Below, piece by piece: positions 1 through 5,629 of a stretch of DNA of 6,147 nucleotides (positions within the stretch are counted from its first letter, which is position 1; each line of letters starts with the position of its first letter). The notes beneath the pieces are model-generated. The model made no database searches, was not told the DNA's origin, and saw nothing but the letters and a program-made list of their open reading frames with translations. This stretch comes from Rhodospirillales bacterium (GTDB lineage Bacteria; Pseudomonadota; Alphaproteobacteria; Acetobacterales; Acetobacteraceae), in the NCBI GenBank assembly GCA_903644035.1, contig CAHJXG010000014.1, positions 1 through 6,147 of the forward strand, in the 5' to 3' direction. Made by a program: the position numbers and the translations under genes.

Positions 1-148
1 GCACGCCGCCGCCGACCCGGTCGAGCGCCGCGGGCGCGTGGTCCCAGATGCCGGTGATGTGCACCACGTCGCCCGCGTGCTCCTGCGCCGCCCGCAGCAG
101 CCGCTCGCCCATGATGCCGGCGCCGATGATGCCCACTCCGATTGTCAT
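1..148 (-). CDS. Gfo/Idh/MocA-type NAD(P)-dependent oxidoreductase, N-terminal fragment
   Basis: Read on the minus strand from an ATG at 148-146, the frame stays open for 49 codons to the window edge. The protein opens with [20 protein letters not shown], a classic Rossmann beta-alpha-beta start. The dinucleotide-binding glycines are G9, G11 and G14 (GAGIMG), and Asp36 lies at the end of the predicted second strand (ITGIWD). In this fold an acid there usually contacts the adenosine ribose and favours NAD over NADP. This layout is typical of the Gfo/Idh/MocA family, which oxidises or reduces sugars, inositols and similar compounds. The substrate cannot be told because the catalytic domain is outside the window. 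A GGGA at 156-159 (minus strand) gives a modest ribosome binding site. The gene is divergent from rph and probably functionally unrelated to it. Other Rossmann dehydrogenases remain possible. Confidence 0.72.
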   Translation of the reverse strand, partial: MTIGVGIIGAGIMGERLLRAAQEHAGDVVHITGIWDHAPAALDRVGGGV

Positions 149-183
149 GCCGCGGTCCCAAGCTCCCTGCCATGCGCACCCGA

Positions 184-196
184 GTTAGGATATAGG
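184..196. promoter_or_regulatory. Possible shared -10 region of divergent promoters
   Basis: The 73-base gap between the divergent oxidoreductase and rph contains one clearly AT-rich patch, GTTAGGATATAGG. It could supply a -10 box to both strands: GATATA or TATAGG toward rph, and TATATC toward the oxidoreductase. On the minus strand, CTGTCC lies 17 bases upstream of TATATC as a weak -35. No good -35 is seen toward rph. The call rests on position and base composition only. Confidence 0.25.
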
Positions 197-221
197 GAGC
201 GCCCACGATCAGGACAGCATC

Positions 222-935
222 ATGCGCCCATCCGGCCGCGCCGCAGACGCCCTCAGGGACGTTTCCTTCACCACGGGGTTCGCCCATCACGCCGAGGGAT
301 CGTGCCTGATCCGCATGGGCGGCACCGAGGTGCTGTGCACCGCGAGCGTCGAGGGCCGGGTTCCCGGCTTCCTGCGCGGCACCGGCCAGGGCTGGATCAC
401 CGCCGAGTACGGGATGCTGCCCCGCGCCACCCACACCCGGGGCGACCGGGAGGCGGCACGCGGCAAGCAGTCCGGGCGCACCCAGGAGATCCAGCGCCTG
501 ATCGGCCGCAGCCTGCGCGCCGTGGTGGACCGCGGGGCCATGGGCGAGTGCAGCATCACGCTCGACTGCGACGTGCTGAACGCCGACGGCGGCACGCGAT
601 GCGCCAGCATCACCGGCGCCTGGGTGGCGCTGAGCCTTGCCTTCCGCCACATGGAGCGCAACCGCGTGATCGCGAAGTCGCCGATGTCCGGGCAGGTCGC
701 GGCGGTGAGCTGCGGCCTGGTGGACGGAGGCGCGGTGCTGGACCTCGACTACGCCGAGGACAGCGGCGCCGAGGCCGACGCCAACTTCGTGCTGACCGAG
801 GGCGGCGGCATCGTCGAGATCCAGGGCACCGCGGAGAAGGCGCCGTTCTCCGAGGAGCAGTTCTCGCAGCTGATGCGGCTCGCCAAGCAGGGCACGGCGC
901 GGCTGTTCGAGATGCAGCAGTCGGCGCTCGCCTGA
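222..935 (+). CDS. rph: RNase PH (tRNA 3'-end phosphorolytic exoribonuclease)
   Basis: RNase PH removes nucleotides from RNA 3' ends using phosphate, releasing nucleoside diphosphates. It trims tRNA precursors and takes part in rRNA turnover in the cytoplasm as a hexameric ring. The 237-residue product matches the usual length of about 238 and keeps the family signatures: MRPSGR at the start, LCTASV (38-43), [19 protein letters not shown] (55-73), [12 protein letters not shown] (85-96) with Arg86 of the phosphate site, and GGTR (123-126), whose GTR also contacts phosphate. The metal and catalytic acids lie in [14 protein letters not shown] (Asp180 and Asp186). The start is fixed by the conserved MRP N-terminus and an AGGA at 211-214, seven bases before the ATG. 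The stop codon shares its A with the ATG of rdgB, so the two are very likely co-translated. All key residues appear intact. Confidence 0.97.
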   Translation: MRPSGRAADALRDVSFTTGFAHHAEGSCLIRMGGTEVLCTASVEGRVPGFLRGTGQGWITAEYGMLPRATHTRGDREAARGKQSGRTQEIQRLIGRSLRAVVDRGAMGECSITLDCDVLNADGGTRCASITGAWVALSLAFRHMERNRVIAKSPMSGQVAAVSCGLVDGGAVLDLDYAEDSGAEADANFVLTEGGGIVEIQGTAEKAPFSEEQFSQLMRLAKQGTARLFEMQQSALA

Positions 936-1537
936 TGCGCCGCCTGTCCCCCGGCGCGCGCCTGGTGCTGGCCACCCACAACCCGGGGAAGGTGCGGGAG
1001 CTTGCAGAGATGCTGCGGCCCCATGGCGTCGAGGTCCTGTCCGCCGGCACGCTCGGCCTGCCGGAGCCGGTGGAGGACGCGCCGGATTTCGTGGGGAACG
1101 CGCAGCTGAAGGCGTTGGCGGCCGCCCGGGGGTCCGGCCTGCCCTCGCTGGCCGACGACTCCGGTTTTTCGGCGGCGGCCCTGGGCGGGGCGCCCGGCGT
1201 GCTGTCCGCGCGCTGGGCCGGGCCGTCCAAGGACTTCGACGCCGCGATGGCGCGTGTGCATCGGGAGATGGCGGGAGACGACCGCCGCGCCTGGTTCACC
1301 TGCGCGCTGAGCCTCGCCTGGCCGGACGGGGCGACGGCGACCTTCCTGGGCCGGGTCGAGGGCACGGTCGCCTGGCCGCCGCGCGGCGGCCAGGGGTTCG
1401 GCTATGATCCCATCTTCGTGCCCCGAGGGAGGTCGGAAACCTATGGCGAGATGGACCCTGCGCAGAAGCACGCGACCAGCCACCGCGCGCGCGCCATGGC
1501 GCAGCTGCGGCTGAGCTGCTTCGAACCGGCGACCTGA
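935..1537 (+). CDS. rdgB: RdgB/HAM1-family ITP/XTP/dITP pyrophosphatase
   Basis: The enzyme hydrolyses non-canonical purine triphosphates (dITP, ITP, XTP) to monophosphate and pyrophosphate, keeping deaminated bases out of DNA and RNA. The 200-residue protein has the substrate loop ATHNPGK (13-19), the acidic metal-site motif ADDSGF (73-78) followed by [13 protein letters not shown] (84-96), [10 protein letters not shown] (152-161), and a C-terminal [10 protein letters not shown] (178-187) in place of the more usual K-S-x-I-S-H-R. ADDSGF instead of ADDSGL is a mild variant. The frame is open upstream to base 38, but that part is only a shadow of rph. ATG 935 gives the family-standard N-terminus. 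No separate ribosome binding site is visible, and the one-base overlap with the rph stop (TGATG) suggests translational coupling. hemW follows after 42 bases, in the common rdgB-hemW pairing. Confidence 0.95.
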   Translation: MRRLSPGARLVLATHNPGKVRELAEMLRPHGVEVLSAGTLGLPEPVEDAPDFVGNAQLKALAAARGSGLPSLADDSGFSAAALGGAPGVLSARWAGPSKDFDAAMARVHREMAGDDRRAWFTCALSLAWPDGATATFLGRVEGTVAWPPRGGQGFGYDPIFVPRGRSETYGEMDPAQKHATSHRARAMAQLRLSCFEPAT

Positions 1538-1579
1538 CACCCTGATCCCGGAGCCGCGCCGCGACACCATATCAGGAGC

Positions 1580-2743
1580 ATGGACCCCCTCGCCCTTTAC
1601 ATCCATTGGCCGTTCTGCCTGGCCAAATGCCCCTACTGCGACTTCAACAGCCATGTGCGGGAGCGCATCCCGCAGGCCCGCTTCGCCGCAGCACTCCGCG
1701 CCGAGCTGGCGTGGGAGGCGGCACGCCTCGGCCGCCGCCCGCTCGCCTCCATCTTCTTCGGCGGCGGCACCCCGAGCCTCATGGACCCTGCGACGGTCGC
1801 TGACCTGATCGCCGACGCCGCCCGGCTGTTCGACCCGCTGCCGGACATCGAGATCACGCTGGAGGCCAACCCGACCAGCGTGGAGCTCGGGAAGCTCGCG
1901 GCGTTCCGCGGCGCCGGGGTGAACCGCCTCTCGCTCGGCGTCCAGAGCCTTGACGGCGAGGCATTGCGCACGCTGGGCCGCGAGCATTCGGCGGGCCAGG
2001 CGGTCGCGGCGCTGGAGGCCGCGCGCGCGACCTTCCCGCGCGTGTCGTTCGACCTGATCTATGCCCGGCCCGGCCAGTCGGTCGCCGCCTGGCGGACCGA
2101 GCTGGACCGGGCGCTGTCGCTGTGCGCCGACCATCTCTCGCTCTATCAGCTGACCATCGAGCCTGGCACCCACTTCGAGGCGCGGCACCGCCGGGGCGAG
2201 CTGGTGCTGCCGGACGACGAGCTTGCAGCGGAGCTGTACGTCGCCACCGCCGATGCCTGCGCTGCTCACGGGCTGCTGCCCTACGAGGTGTCCAACCTGG
2301 CGCGCCCCGGCGCCGAGAGCCGGCACAACCTGGCCTACTGGCGCTACGCCGACTATGCCGGGATCGGGCCGGGGGCGCATGGCCGGGTGACGCTCGGCGG
2401 CGAGCTGGTGGCGACCCGTCGGCACCGTGCCCCGGAACCCTGGGCCGACCGGGTCGAGCGCCAGGGCCACGGCAGCACGGCGGAGGAGCGGGTCGCGCCG
2501 CGGGACCGCGCGCGCGAGATGCTGCTGATGGGCCTGCGCCTGACCGAGGGGATCGACGCCGCCCGGTTTGCCGCCCGCGCCGGCATGGCCCTGGGCGACG
2601 CGCTCGATGCAGGCGTGCTGGAGCAGGCGCTGGAGGCGGGCTACCTGACTCAGGACGGCTCGACTCAGGGCGGCGGACGGCTGGCCGCGACGGCCGAGGG
2701 CCGGCTTCGCCTTGACGCGCTGCTGGCGCAATTGGTCATTTAG
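1580..2743 (+). CDS. hemW: HemW, radical SAM heme chaperone
   Basis: HemW is a radical-SAM relative of the oxygen-independent coproporphyrinogen oxidase HemN. Characterised members bind heme and pass it to respiratory proteins rather than oxidise coproporphyrinogen. The 387-residue product has the 4Fe-4S motif CLAKCPYCDF (Cys13, Cys17, Cys20, then Phe22). HemW has CxxxCxxCxF where HemN has CxxxCxxCxC, which supports hemW over hemN. Further signatures are FFGGGTPSLM (59-68, SAM binding), ITLEANPTS, VNRLSLGVQSLD, LSLYQLTIEPGTHF, SRHNLAYWRYADYAGIGPGAHG, and the C-terminal-domain motif EMLLMGLRLTEGID. Older annotation calls such genes coproporphyrinogen III oxidase-like. ATG 1580 is the only conventional start between the in-frame rdgB stop and the CxxxC motif. 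Its AGGAG (1574-1578) is only one base from the ATG, which is unusually close. It likely shares transcripts with rph-rdgB. Confidence 0.94.
   Translation: MDPLALYIHWPFCLAKCPYCDFNSHVRERIPQARFAAALRAELAWEAARLGRRPLASIFFGGGTPSLMDPATVADLIADAARLFDPLPDIEITLEANPTSVELGKLAAFRGAGVNRLSLGVQSLDGEALRTLGREHSAGQAVAALEAARATFPRVSFDLIYARPGQSVAAWRTELDRALSLCADHLSLYQLTIEPGTHFEARHRRGELVLPDDELAAELYVATADACAAHGLLPYEVSNLARPGAESRHNLAYWRYADYAGIGPGAHGRVTLGGELVATRRHRAPEPWADRVERQGHGSTAEERVAPRDRAREMLLMGLRLTEGIDAARFAARAGMALGDALDAGVLEQALEAGYLTQDGSTQGGGRLAATAEGRLRLDALLAQLVI
2711..2742 (+). promoter_or_regulatory. Weak alternative promoter for grpE inside the hemW 3' end
   Basis: The last codons of hemW contain CTTGACG (2711-2717). 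It matches five of six bases of the TTGACA -35 and the CTTGAC core of alphaproteobacterial RpoH -35 boxes. About 17-19 bases downstream is the modestly AT-rich GTCATTTA (2735-2742), with no good -10 box. It would start transcription near 2748 and give grpE a leader of about 60 bases. It is listed because it competes with the better-matched promoter at 2774-2802. Confidence 0.2.
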
Positions 2744-2754
2744 CGAATGGCGCT

Positions 2755-2790
2755 GCGGCCCGCATCGGGGGCGCTTGTCCGGCGGGCCGC
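2755..2790. repeat. Inverted repeat between hemW and grpE
   Basis: GCGGCCCGC (2755-2763) and GCGGGCCGC (2782-2790) are perfect nine-base reverse complements separated by 18 bases. The left arm begins 12 bases after the hemW stop. There is no T-tract after the right arm, so a classical intrinsic terminator is unlikely. It may form a 3' stem on the hemW transcript. The proposed grpE -35 box lies in the loop and the right arm reaches into the promoter spacer. Confidence 0.45.
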
Positions 2791-2802
2791 CCTGCCCTAC
2801 CT
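2774..2802 (+). promoter_or_regulatory. RpoH-type heat-shock promoter of grpE
   Basis: CTTGTCC (2774-2780) fits the CTTG core of sigma-32-type -35 boxes. CCTACCT (2796-2802) fits the alphaproteobacterial CYTATnT-like -10, with 18 bases between CTTG and CCTACCT. The same 14-base word CTTGTCCGGCGGGC and the same CTTG-to-TAC distance recur in front of dnaK. Predicted transcription start is about 2809, almost on the grpE ATG at 2811. The match and repetition are seen; use by RpoH is inferred. Confidence 0.55.
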
Positions 2803-2810
2803 GAGAGGCC

Positions 2811-3422
2811 ATGAGCACCGAACCGACCATGCCCACCGAAGAGGACCCTGCCCTGCAGGACGACGCGCGGGCCCATGCCGCGGCACCCGACGCCGGCGCG
2901 GACGGGCCGCCGAACCTTGAGGCCGACGTCGAAAGGCTGACGGCCGAGCGCGACGACATGCGCGACCGCTGGATACGGGCGGAGGCCGAGATGGCCAACG
3001 TGCGCGCCCGCGCCAAGCGCGACGTGGACGACACGCGCCAGTATGCCGTGCAGAAGTTCGCCGCCGACGTGGTGGAGGCGGCGGAGAACCTCCGTCGCGG
3101 CCTGTCGAACCTGCCGGGGCAGACGGCGGAGGAGCCGGAGATCGTCACCAAGCTGCGCGACGGGTTCGAGGGGGTGGAGCGCAGCTTCGTCGCCATCCTG
3201 GAGCGCAACGGCATCCAGCGCATCGACCCCACCGGCCAGCCGTTCGACGCGAATCTGCATCAGGCCATGGCCGAGCAGCCCTCGGAGGAGCACTCGCCGG
3301 GCACGGTGGTTCAGGCCTGGACCGCGGCGTGGACCCTGAACGGGCGCCTGCTCCGCCCGGCGATGGTCGTCGTCTCCAAGGGCGCGTCCGCAGGCGCCGC
3401 GTCGGGCACCGAAGCCGCATAG
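2811..3422 (+). CDS. grpE: GrpE, nucleotide exchange factor of DnaK
   Basis: GrpE dimerises and opens the DnaK nucleotide-binding cleft, releasing ADP and resetting the chaperone cycle. It acts in the cytosol. The 203-residue product has an acidic, poorly conserved N-terminal tail (1-35), a long heptad-rich helix likely to form the dimer coiled coil (about 36-95, including RDRWIRAEAEMANVRARAKR), and a C-terminal beta domain. That domain carries the family signature PFDANLHQAM (144-153), GTVVQAW (164-170) and LNGRLLRPAMVVVSK (176-190). Trp174 stands where many homologues have Tyr (GYTLNGR). The start is uncertain: GAGAGG (2803-2808) is only two bases from ATG 2811, and an in-frame ATG at 2829 has no ribosome binding site. 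dnaK follows after 128 bases. Confidence 0.95.
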   Translation: MSTEPTMPTEEDPALQDDARAHAAAPDAGADGPPNLEADVERLTAERDDMRDRWIRAEAEMANVRARAKRDVDDTRQYAVQKFAADVVEAAENLRRGLSNLPGQTAEEPEIVTKLRDGFEGVERSFVAILERNGIQRIDPTGQPFDANLHQAMAEQPSEEHSPGTVVQAWTAAWTLNGRLLRPAMVVVSKGASAGAASGTEAA

Positions 3423-3441
3423 GCGGCAAGCCTGTTGTGCG

Positions 3442-3462
3442 CCGCCGGGTCTTGTCCGGCGG
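3442..3462. repeat. Stem-loop after grpE overlapping the dnaK promoter -35
   Basis: CCGCCGG (3442-3448) pairs with CCGGCGG (3456-3462) around a seven-base loop, GTCTTGT. An outer AAGCC/GGCTT pair (3428-3432 with 3462-3466) could extend it across a nine-base bulge. It sits 20 bases after the grpE stop. No T-tract follows, so it is more likely an RNA 3'-end stabiliser or processing stem than a strong terminator. The CTTG of the proposed dnaK -35 starts inside the loop. Confidence 0.5.
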
Positions 3463-3479
3463 GCTTACGCTGAATACAT
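3451..3479 (+). promoter_or_regulatory. RpoH-type heat-shock promoter of dnaK
   Basis: CTTGTCC (3451-3457) serves as -35 and AATACAT (3473-3479) as -10, with 18 bases between CTTG and the -10. The first 14 bases are identical to the element before grpE, and TAC and the final T of the -10 fall at the same offsets. The -10 is further from consensus than that of grpE because it lacks the leading C residues. The predicted start is about 3486, giving a leader of about 65 bases. A vegetative promoter (TTACGC at 3465-3470 with TTACAA at 3488-3493) is a weaker alternative. Confidence 0.55.
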
Positions 3480-3500
3480 CCGCATCGTTACAACCATAGG

Positions 3501-3531
3501 GCGGCGTCTGGTGCTTCGGGCCACACGCCGC
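3501..3531 (+). promoter_or_regulatory. Stem-loop in the dnaK 5' leader
   Basis: GCGGCGT (3501-3507) pairs perfectly with ACGCCGC (3525-3531). After a single C-C mismatch, TGG (3509-3511) pairs with CCA (3521-3523), leaving a nine-base loop that contains CTTCGG. A G-U pair (3500/3532) could extend the base. The ribosome binding site AAGGA (3540-3544), six bases from the ATG, begins eight bases after the stem and is not sequestered. A role in mRNA stability or leader folding is inferred. Confidence 0.5.
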
Positions 3532-3550
3532 TGCTGAGAAAGGAATATCA

Positions 3551-5473
3551 ATGAGCAAGGTCATCGGCATCGACCTCGGGACGACCAACTCCTGCGTCGC
3601 CATCATGGAAGGCAGCACGGGCGCAGACGTCCGGGTCGTCGAGAACAGCGAGGGCGCGCGCACCACGCCGAGCATGGTCGCCTTCAGCGACAGCGGCGAG
3701 CGGCTGGTGGGCCAGAGCGCCAAGCGCCAGGCCGTCACCAACCCGACCAACACCCTCTATGCCGTGAAGCGCCTGATCGGCCGCCGGTTCGAGGACCCGC
3801 TGGTGGAGAAGGACAAGGGCATGGTGCCCTACACCATCGTCCGCGGCGACAACGGCGACGCCTGGGTGGAGGCGCGCAGCGAGAAGTATTCGCCGAGCCA
3901 GGTCAGCGCCTTCGTGCTCGGCAAGATGAAGGAGACCGCCGAGTCCTACCTCGGCGAGAAGGTGACGCAGGCCGTCATCACCGTGCCGGCCTACTTCAAC
4001 GACGCGCAGCGCCAGGCGACCAAGGACGCCGGCCGCATCGCCGGGCTGGAGGTGCTGCGCATCATCAACGAGCCGACGGCGGCGGCGCTCGCCTACGGCA
4101 TGGACAAGAAGCAGGGCGGCACCATCGCGGTCTACGACCTCGGCGGCGGCACGTTCGACGTGTCGGTGCTCGAGATCGGCGACGGCGTGTTCGAGGTGAA
4201 GTCCACCAACGGCGACACGTTCCTGGGCGGCGAGGACTTCGACAACCGGGTGATCGGCTACCTGGCCGACGAGTTCAAGCGCGAGCAGGGCATCAACCTG
4301 CGCCAGGACAAGCTCGCCCTGCAGCGGCTGAAGGAGGCGGCGGAGAAGGCGAAGATCGAGCTGTCTTCGTCGAAGGAAACCGAGATCAACCTCCCGTTCA
4401 TCACCGCCGACGCCAGCGGGCCGAAGCACCTGGTGATGAAGCTGTCGCGCGCCAAGCTGGAGAGCCTGGTCGACGACCTGGTCGAGCGCACGCTGGCGCC
4501 GTGCCGTGCCGCGCTGAAGGACGCCGGCGTGACCGCGGGCGAGATCCAGGAGGTGATCCTGGTCGGCGGCATGACCCGGATGCCGAAGGTGATCGAGGTC
4601 GTGAAGCAGTTCTTCGGCCGCGAGCCGGCCCGCAACGTGAACCCGGACGAGGTCGTGGCCATCGGCGCCGCGGTGCAGGGCGCGGTGCTCAAGGGCGACG
4701 TGAAGGACGTGCTGCTGCTCGACGTGACGCCGCTGTCGCTCGGCATCGAGACGCTGGGCGGCGTGTTCACCCGGCTGATCGACCGCAACACCACGATCCC
4801 CACCAAGAAGAGCCAGGTGTTCTCGACCGCGGACGACAACCAGGGCGCCGTGACGATCAAGTGCTTCCAGGGCGAGCGGGAGATGGCGGCGGACAACAAG
4901 CTGCTGGGCCAGTTCGACCTGATGGGCATTCCCCCGGCCCCGCGCGGCGTGCCGCAGATCGAGGTGACGTTCGACATCGACGCCAACGGCATCGTCTCCG
5001 TCCAGGCGAAGGACAAGGCGACCGGCAAGGAGCAGCAGATCCGCATCCAGGCCAGCGGCGGGCTGTCGGACAGCGACATCCAGAAGATGGTGCGTGAGGC
5101 CGAGGCCAACGCCGATGCCGACAAGAAGCGGCGCGAGCAGGTCGAGGCGCGCAACCAGACCGAGGCCATGGTCCATCAGGTCGAGAAGACCCTGAAGGAG
5201 AACGGCGACAAGGTGCCGGCCGACTCCAAGTCCGAGGCGGAGGCGGCGGTGGCCGCCGCCAAGAGCGCGCTGGAAGGCGACAACGCGGACACGCTGAAGC
5301 AGGCGAACGAGCGGCTGACGCAGGTTGCGATGAAGATGGGCGAGGCGATGTACAAGGCCCAGTCGGAGGCCGCTTCGGCGGAGGCCGCGGGGCCTGCGGG
5401 ATCGACGGCACAGGGCGAGAAGGTCGTCGATGCCGAGTTCGAGGAAGTGGACGAGAAGAAGAAGGCCTCGTAG
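3551..5473 (+). CDS. dnaK: DnaK, Hsp70 molecular chaperone
   Basis: DnaK is the cytosolic Hsp70. It binds exposed hydrophobic peptide segments under ATP control, stimulated by DnaJ and reset by GrpE. The 640-residue protein is full length. The nucleotide-binding domain (1 to about 383) holds [10 protein letters not shown] (7-16), [29 protein letters not shown] (196-207), and [10 protein letters not shown] (338-347). The interdomain linker is DVLLLD (386-391), followed by the substrate-binding beta domain (to about 505), the helical lid (to about 607) and a flexible tail. The tail holds the bacterial DAEFEEV motif and ends in KKKAS. The start is supported by [12 protein letters not shown] and by AAGGA (3540-3544) six bases upstream. 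An RpoH-type promoter and a leader stem-loop precede it, and a strong terminator follows the stop by 23 bases. No key residue is missing. Confidence 0.99.
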   Translation: MSKVIGIDLGTTNSCVAIMEGSTGADVRVVENSEGARTTPSMVAFSDSGERLVGQSAKRQAVTNPTNTLYAVKRLIGRRFEDPLVEKDKGMVPYTIVRGDNGDAWVEARSEKYSPSQVSAFVLGKMKETAESYLGEKVTQAVITVPAYFNDAQRQATKDAGRIAGLEVLRIINEPTAAALAYGMDKKQGGTIAVYDLGGGTFDVSVLEIGDGVFEVKSTNGDTFLGGEDFDNRVIGYLADEFKREQGINLRQDKLALQRLKEAAEKAKIELSSSKETEINLPFITADASGPKHLVMKLSRAKLESLVDDLVERTLAPCRAALKDAGVTAGEIQEVILVGGMTRMPKVIEVVKQFFGREPARNVNPDEVVAIGAAVQGAVLKGDVKDVLLLDVTPLSLGIETLGGVFTRLIDRNTTIPTKKSQVFSTADDNQGAVTIKCFQGEREMAADNKLLGQFDLMGIPPAPRGVPQIEVTFDIDANGIVSVQAKDKATGKEQQIRIQASGGLSDSDIQKMVREAEANADADKKRREQVEARNQTEAMVHQVEKTLKENGDKVPADSKSEAEAAVAAAKSALEGDNADTLKQANERLTQVAMKMGEAMYKAQSEAASAEAAGPAGSTAQGEKVVDAEFEEVDEKKKAS

Positions 5474-5496
5474 TCGCTTCGGGGCTGAGACACAGG

Positions 5497-5534
5497 AAAG
5501 GCGTCCGCGCTCGATTGAGGCGGGCGCCTTTTCC
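5497..5534 (+). terminator. Rho-independent terminator after dnaK
   Basis: AAAGGCGTCCGC (5497-5508) pairs over 12 positions with GCGGGCGCCTTT (5520-5531), with one G-U wobble. After a one-base bulge (G5509), CTC (5510-5512) pairs with GAG (5517-5519) around a GATT tetraloop. The stem runs into TTTTCC (5529-5534). A long GC-rich stem ending in a T-tract, 23 bases after the stop, is a textbook intrinsic terminator. The A-rich left foot gives some terminator character on the other strand too, with a shorter T run. Confidence 0.85.
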
Positions 5535-5564
5535 GTATGTGCGGGGCTGGCGCGGGCGATCACC

Positions 5565-5610
5565 GGCGCTGAGAACCGTGCGTGGGGGCCGCAAGCGCCG
5601 GCCCAGCGCC
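5565..5610 (+). promoter_or_regulatory. Possible two-part stem-loop in the dnaJ leader
   Basis: GGCGCTG (5565-5571) is a perfect reverse complement of CAGCGCC (5604-5610). Inside it, GGCCG (5587-5591) pairs with CGGCC (5599-5603) around a seven-base loop. The two stems are contiguous on the 3' side and end exactly where the ribosome binding region AAGGATGAGGG (5611-5621) begins. GC-rich DNA yields such pairings by chance, so a role in dnaJ expression is only an inference. Confidence 0.35.
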
Positions 5611-5629
5611 AAGGATGAGGGCTGAAGTG
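5611..5629 (+). promoter_or_regulatory. Ribosome binding site deciding the GTG start of dnaJ
   Basis: AAGGATGAGGG lies upstream of GTG 5627, with GAGGG (5617-5621) five bases from it. The in-frame ATG at 5615 is embedded in this purine run, and its own AAGG directly abuts it, leaving no spacing. GTG 5627 is therefore the better start, giving [13 protein letters not shown], close to the usual DnaJ N-terminus. The ATG would add only MRAE. Confidence 0.6.

Noticed and set aside
38..934. In-frame upstream extension of rdgB giving a 499-residue protein
   Set aside because: The added 299 residues are an out-of-frame reading of rph, very arginine-rich and without domains. RdgB proteins begin close to the ATHNPGK motif, so ATG 935 is the start.
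1686..1698. GCACTC inside hemW as half of a CIRCE element
   Set aside because: It lies deep in coding sequence and there is no GAGTGC partner at the required nine-base spacing.
2122..2715. Plus-strand open frame of 197 codons inside hemW
   Set aside because: It lies wholly inside hemW in another frame, has an Arg/Ala/Gly/Pro-rich translation and no separate ribosome binding site.
749..3232. 827-codon open frame on the minus strand across rph, rdgB, hemW and grpE
   Set aside because: It runs antisense to four intact, well-recognised genes, crosses their gaps, and encodes an arginine/alanine/glycine-rich product with no family signature. It is a composition artefact.
5444..5473. EEVD in the DnaK tail as a eukaryotic-type C-terminal TPR-binding motif
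   Set aside because: The motif is followed by EKKKAS and is not terminal. It is part of the ordinary bacterial DAEFEEV tail, so a eukaryotic-like TPR interaction is not supported.
5430..5618. Short plus-strand frame across the dnaK stop and terminator
   Set aside because: It runs through the dnaK 3' end and the intrinsic terminator hairpin, has no ribosome binding site, and shows no recognisable protein features.
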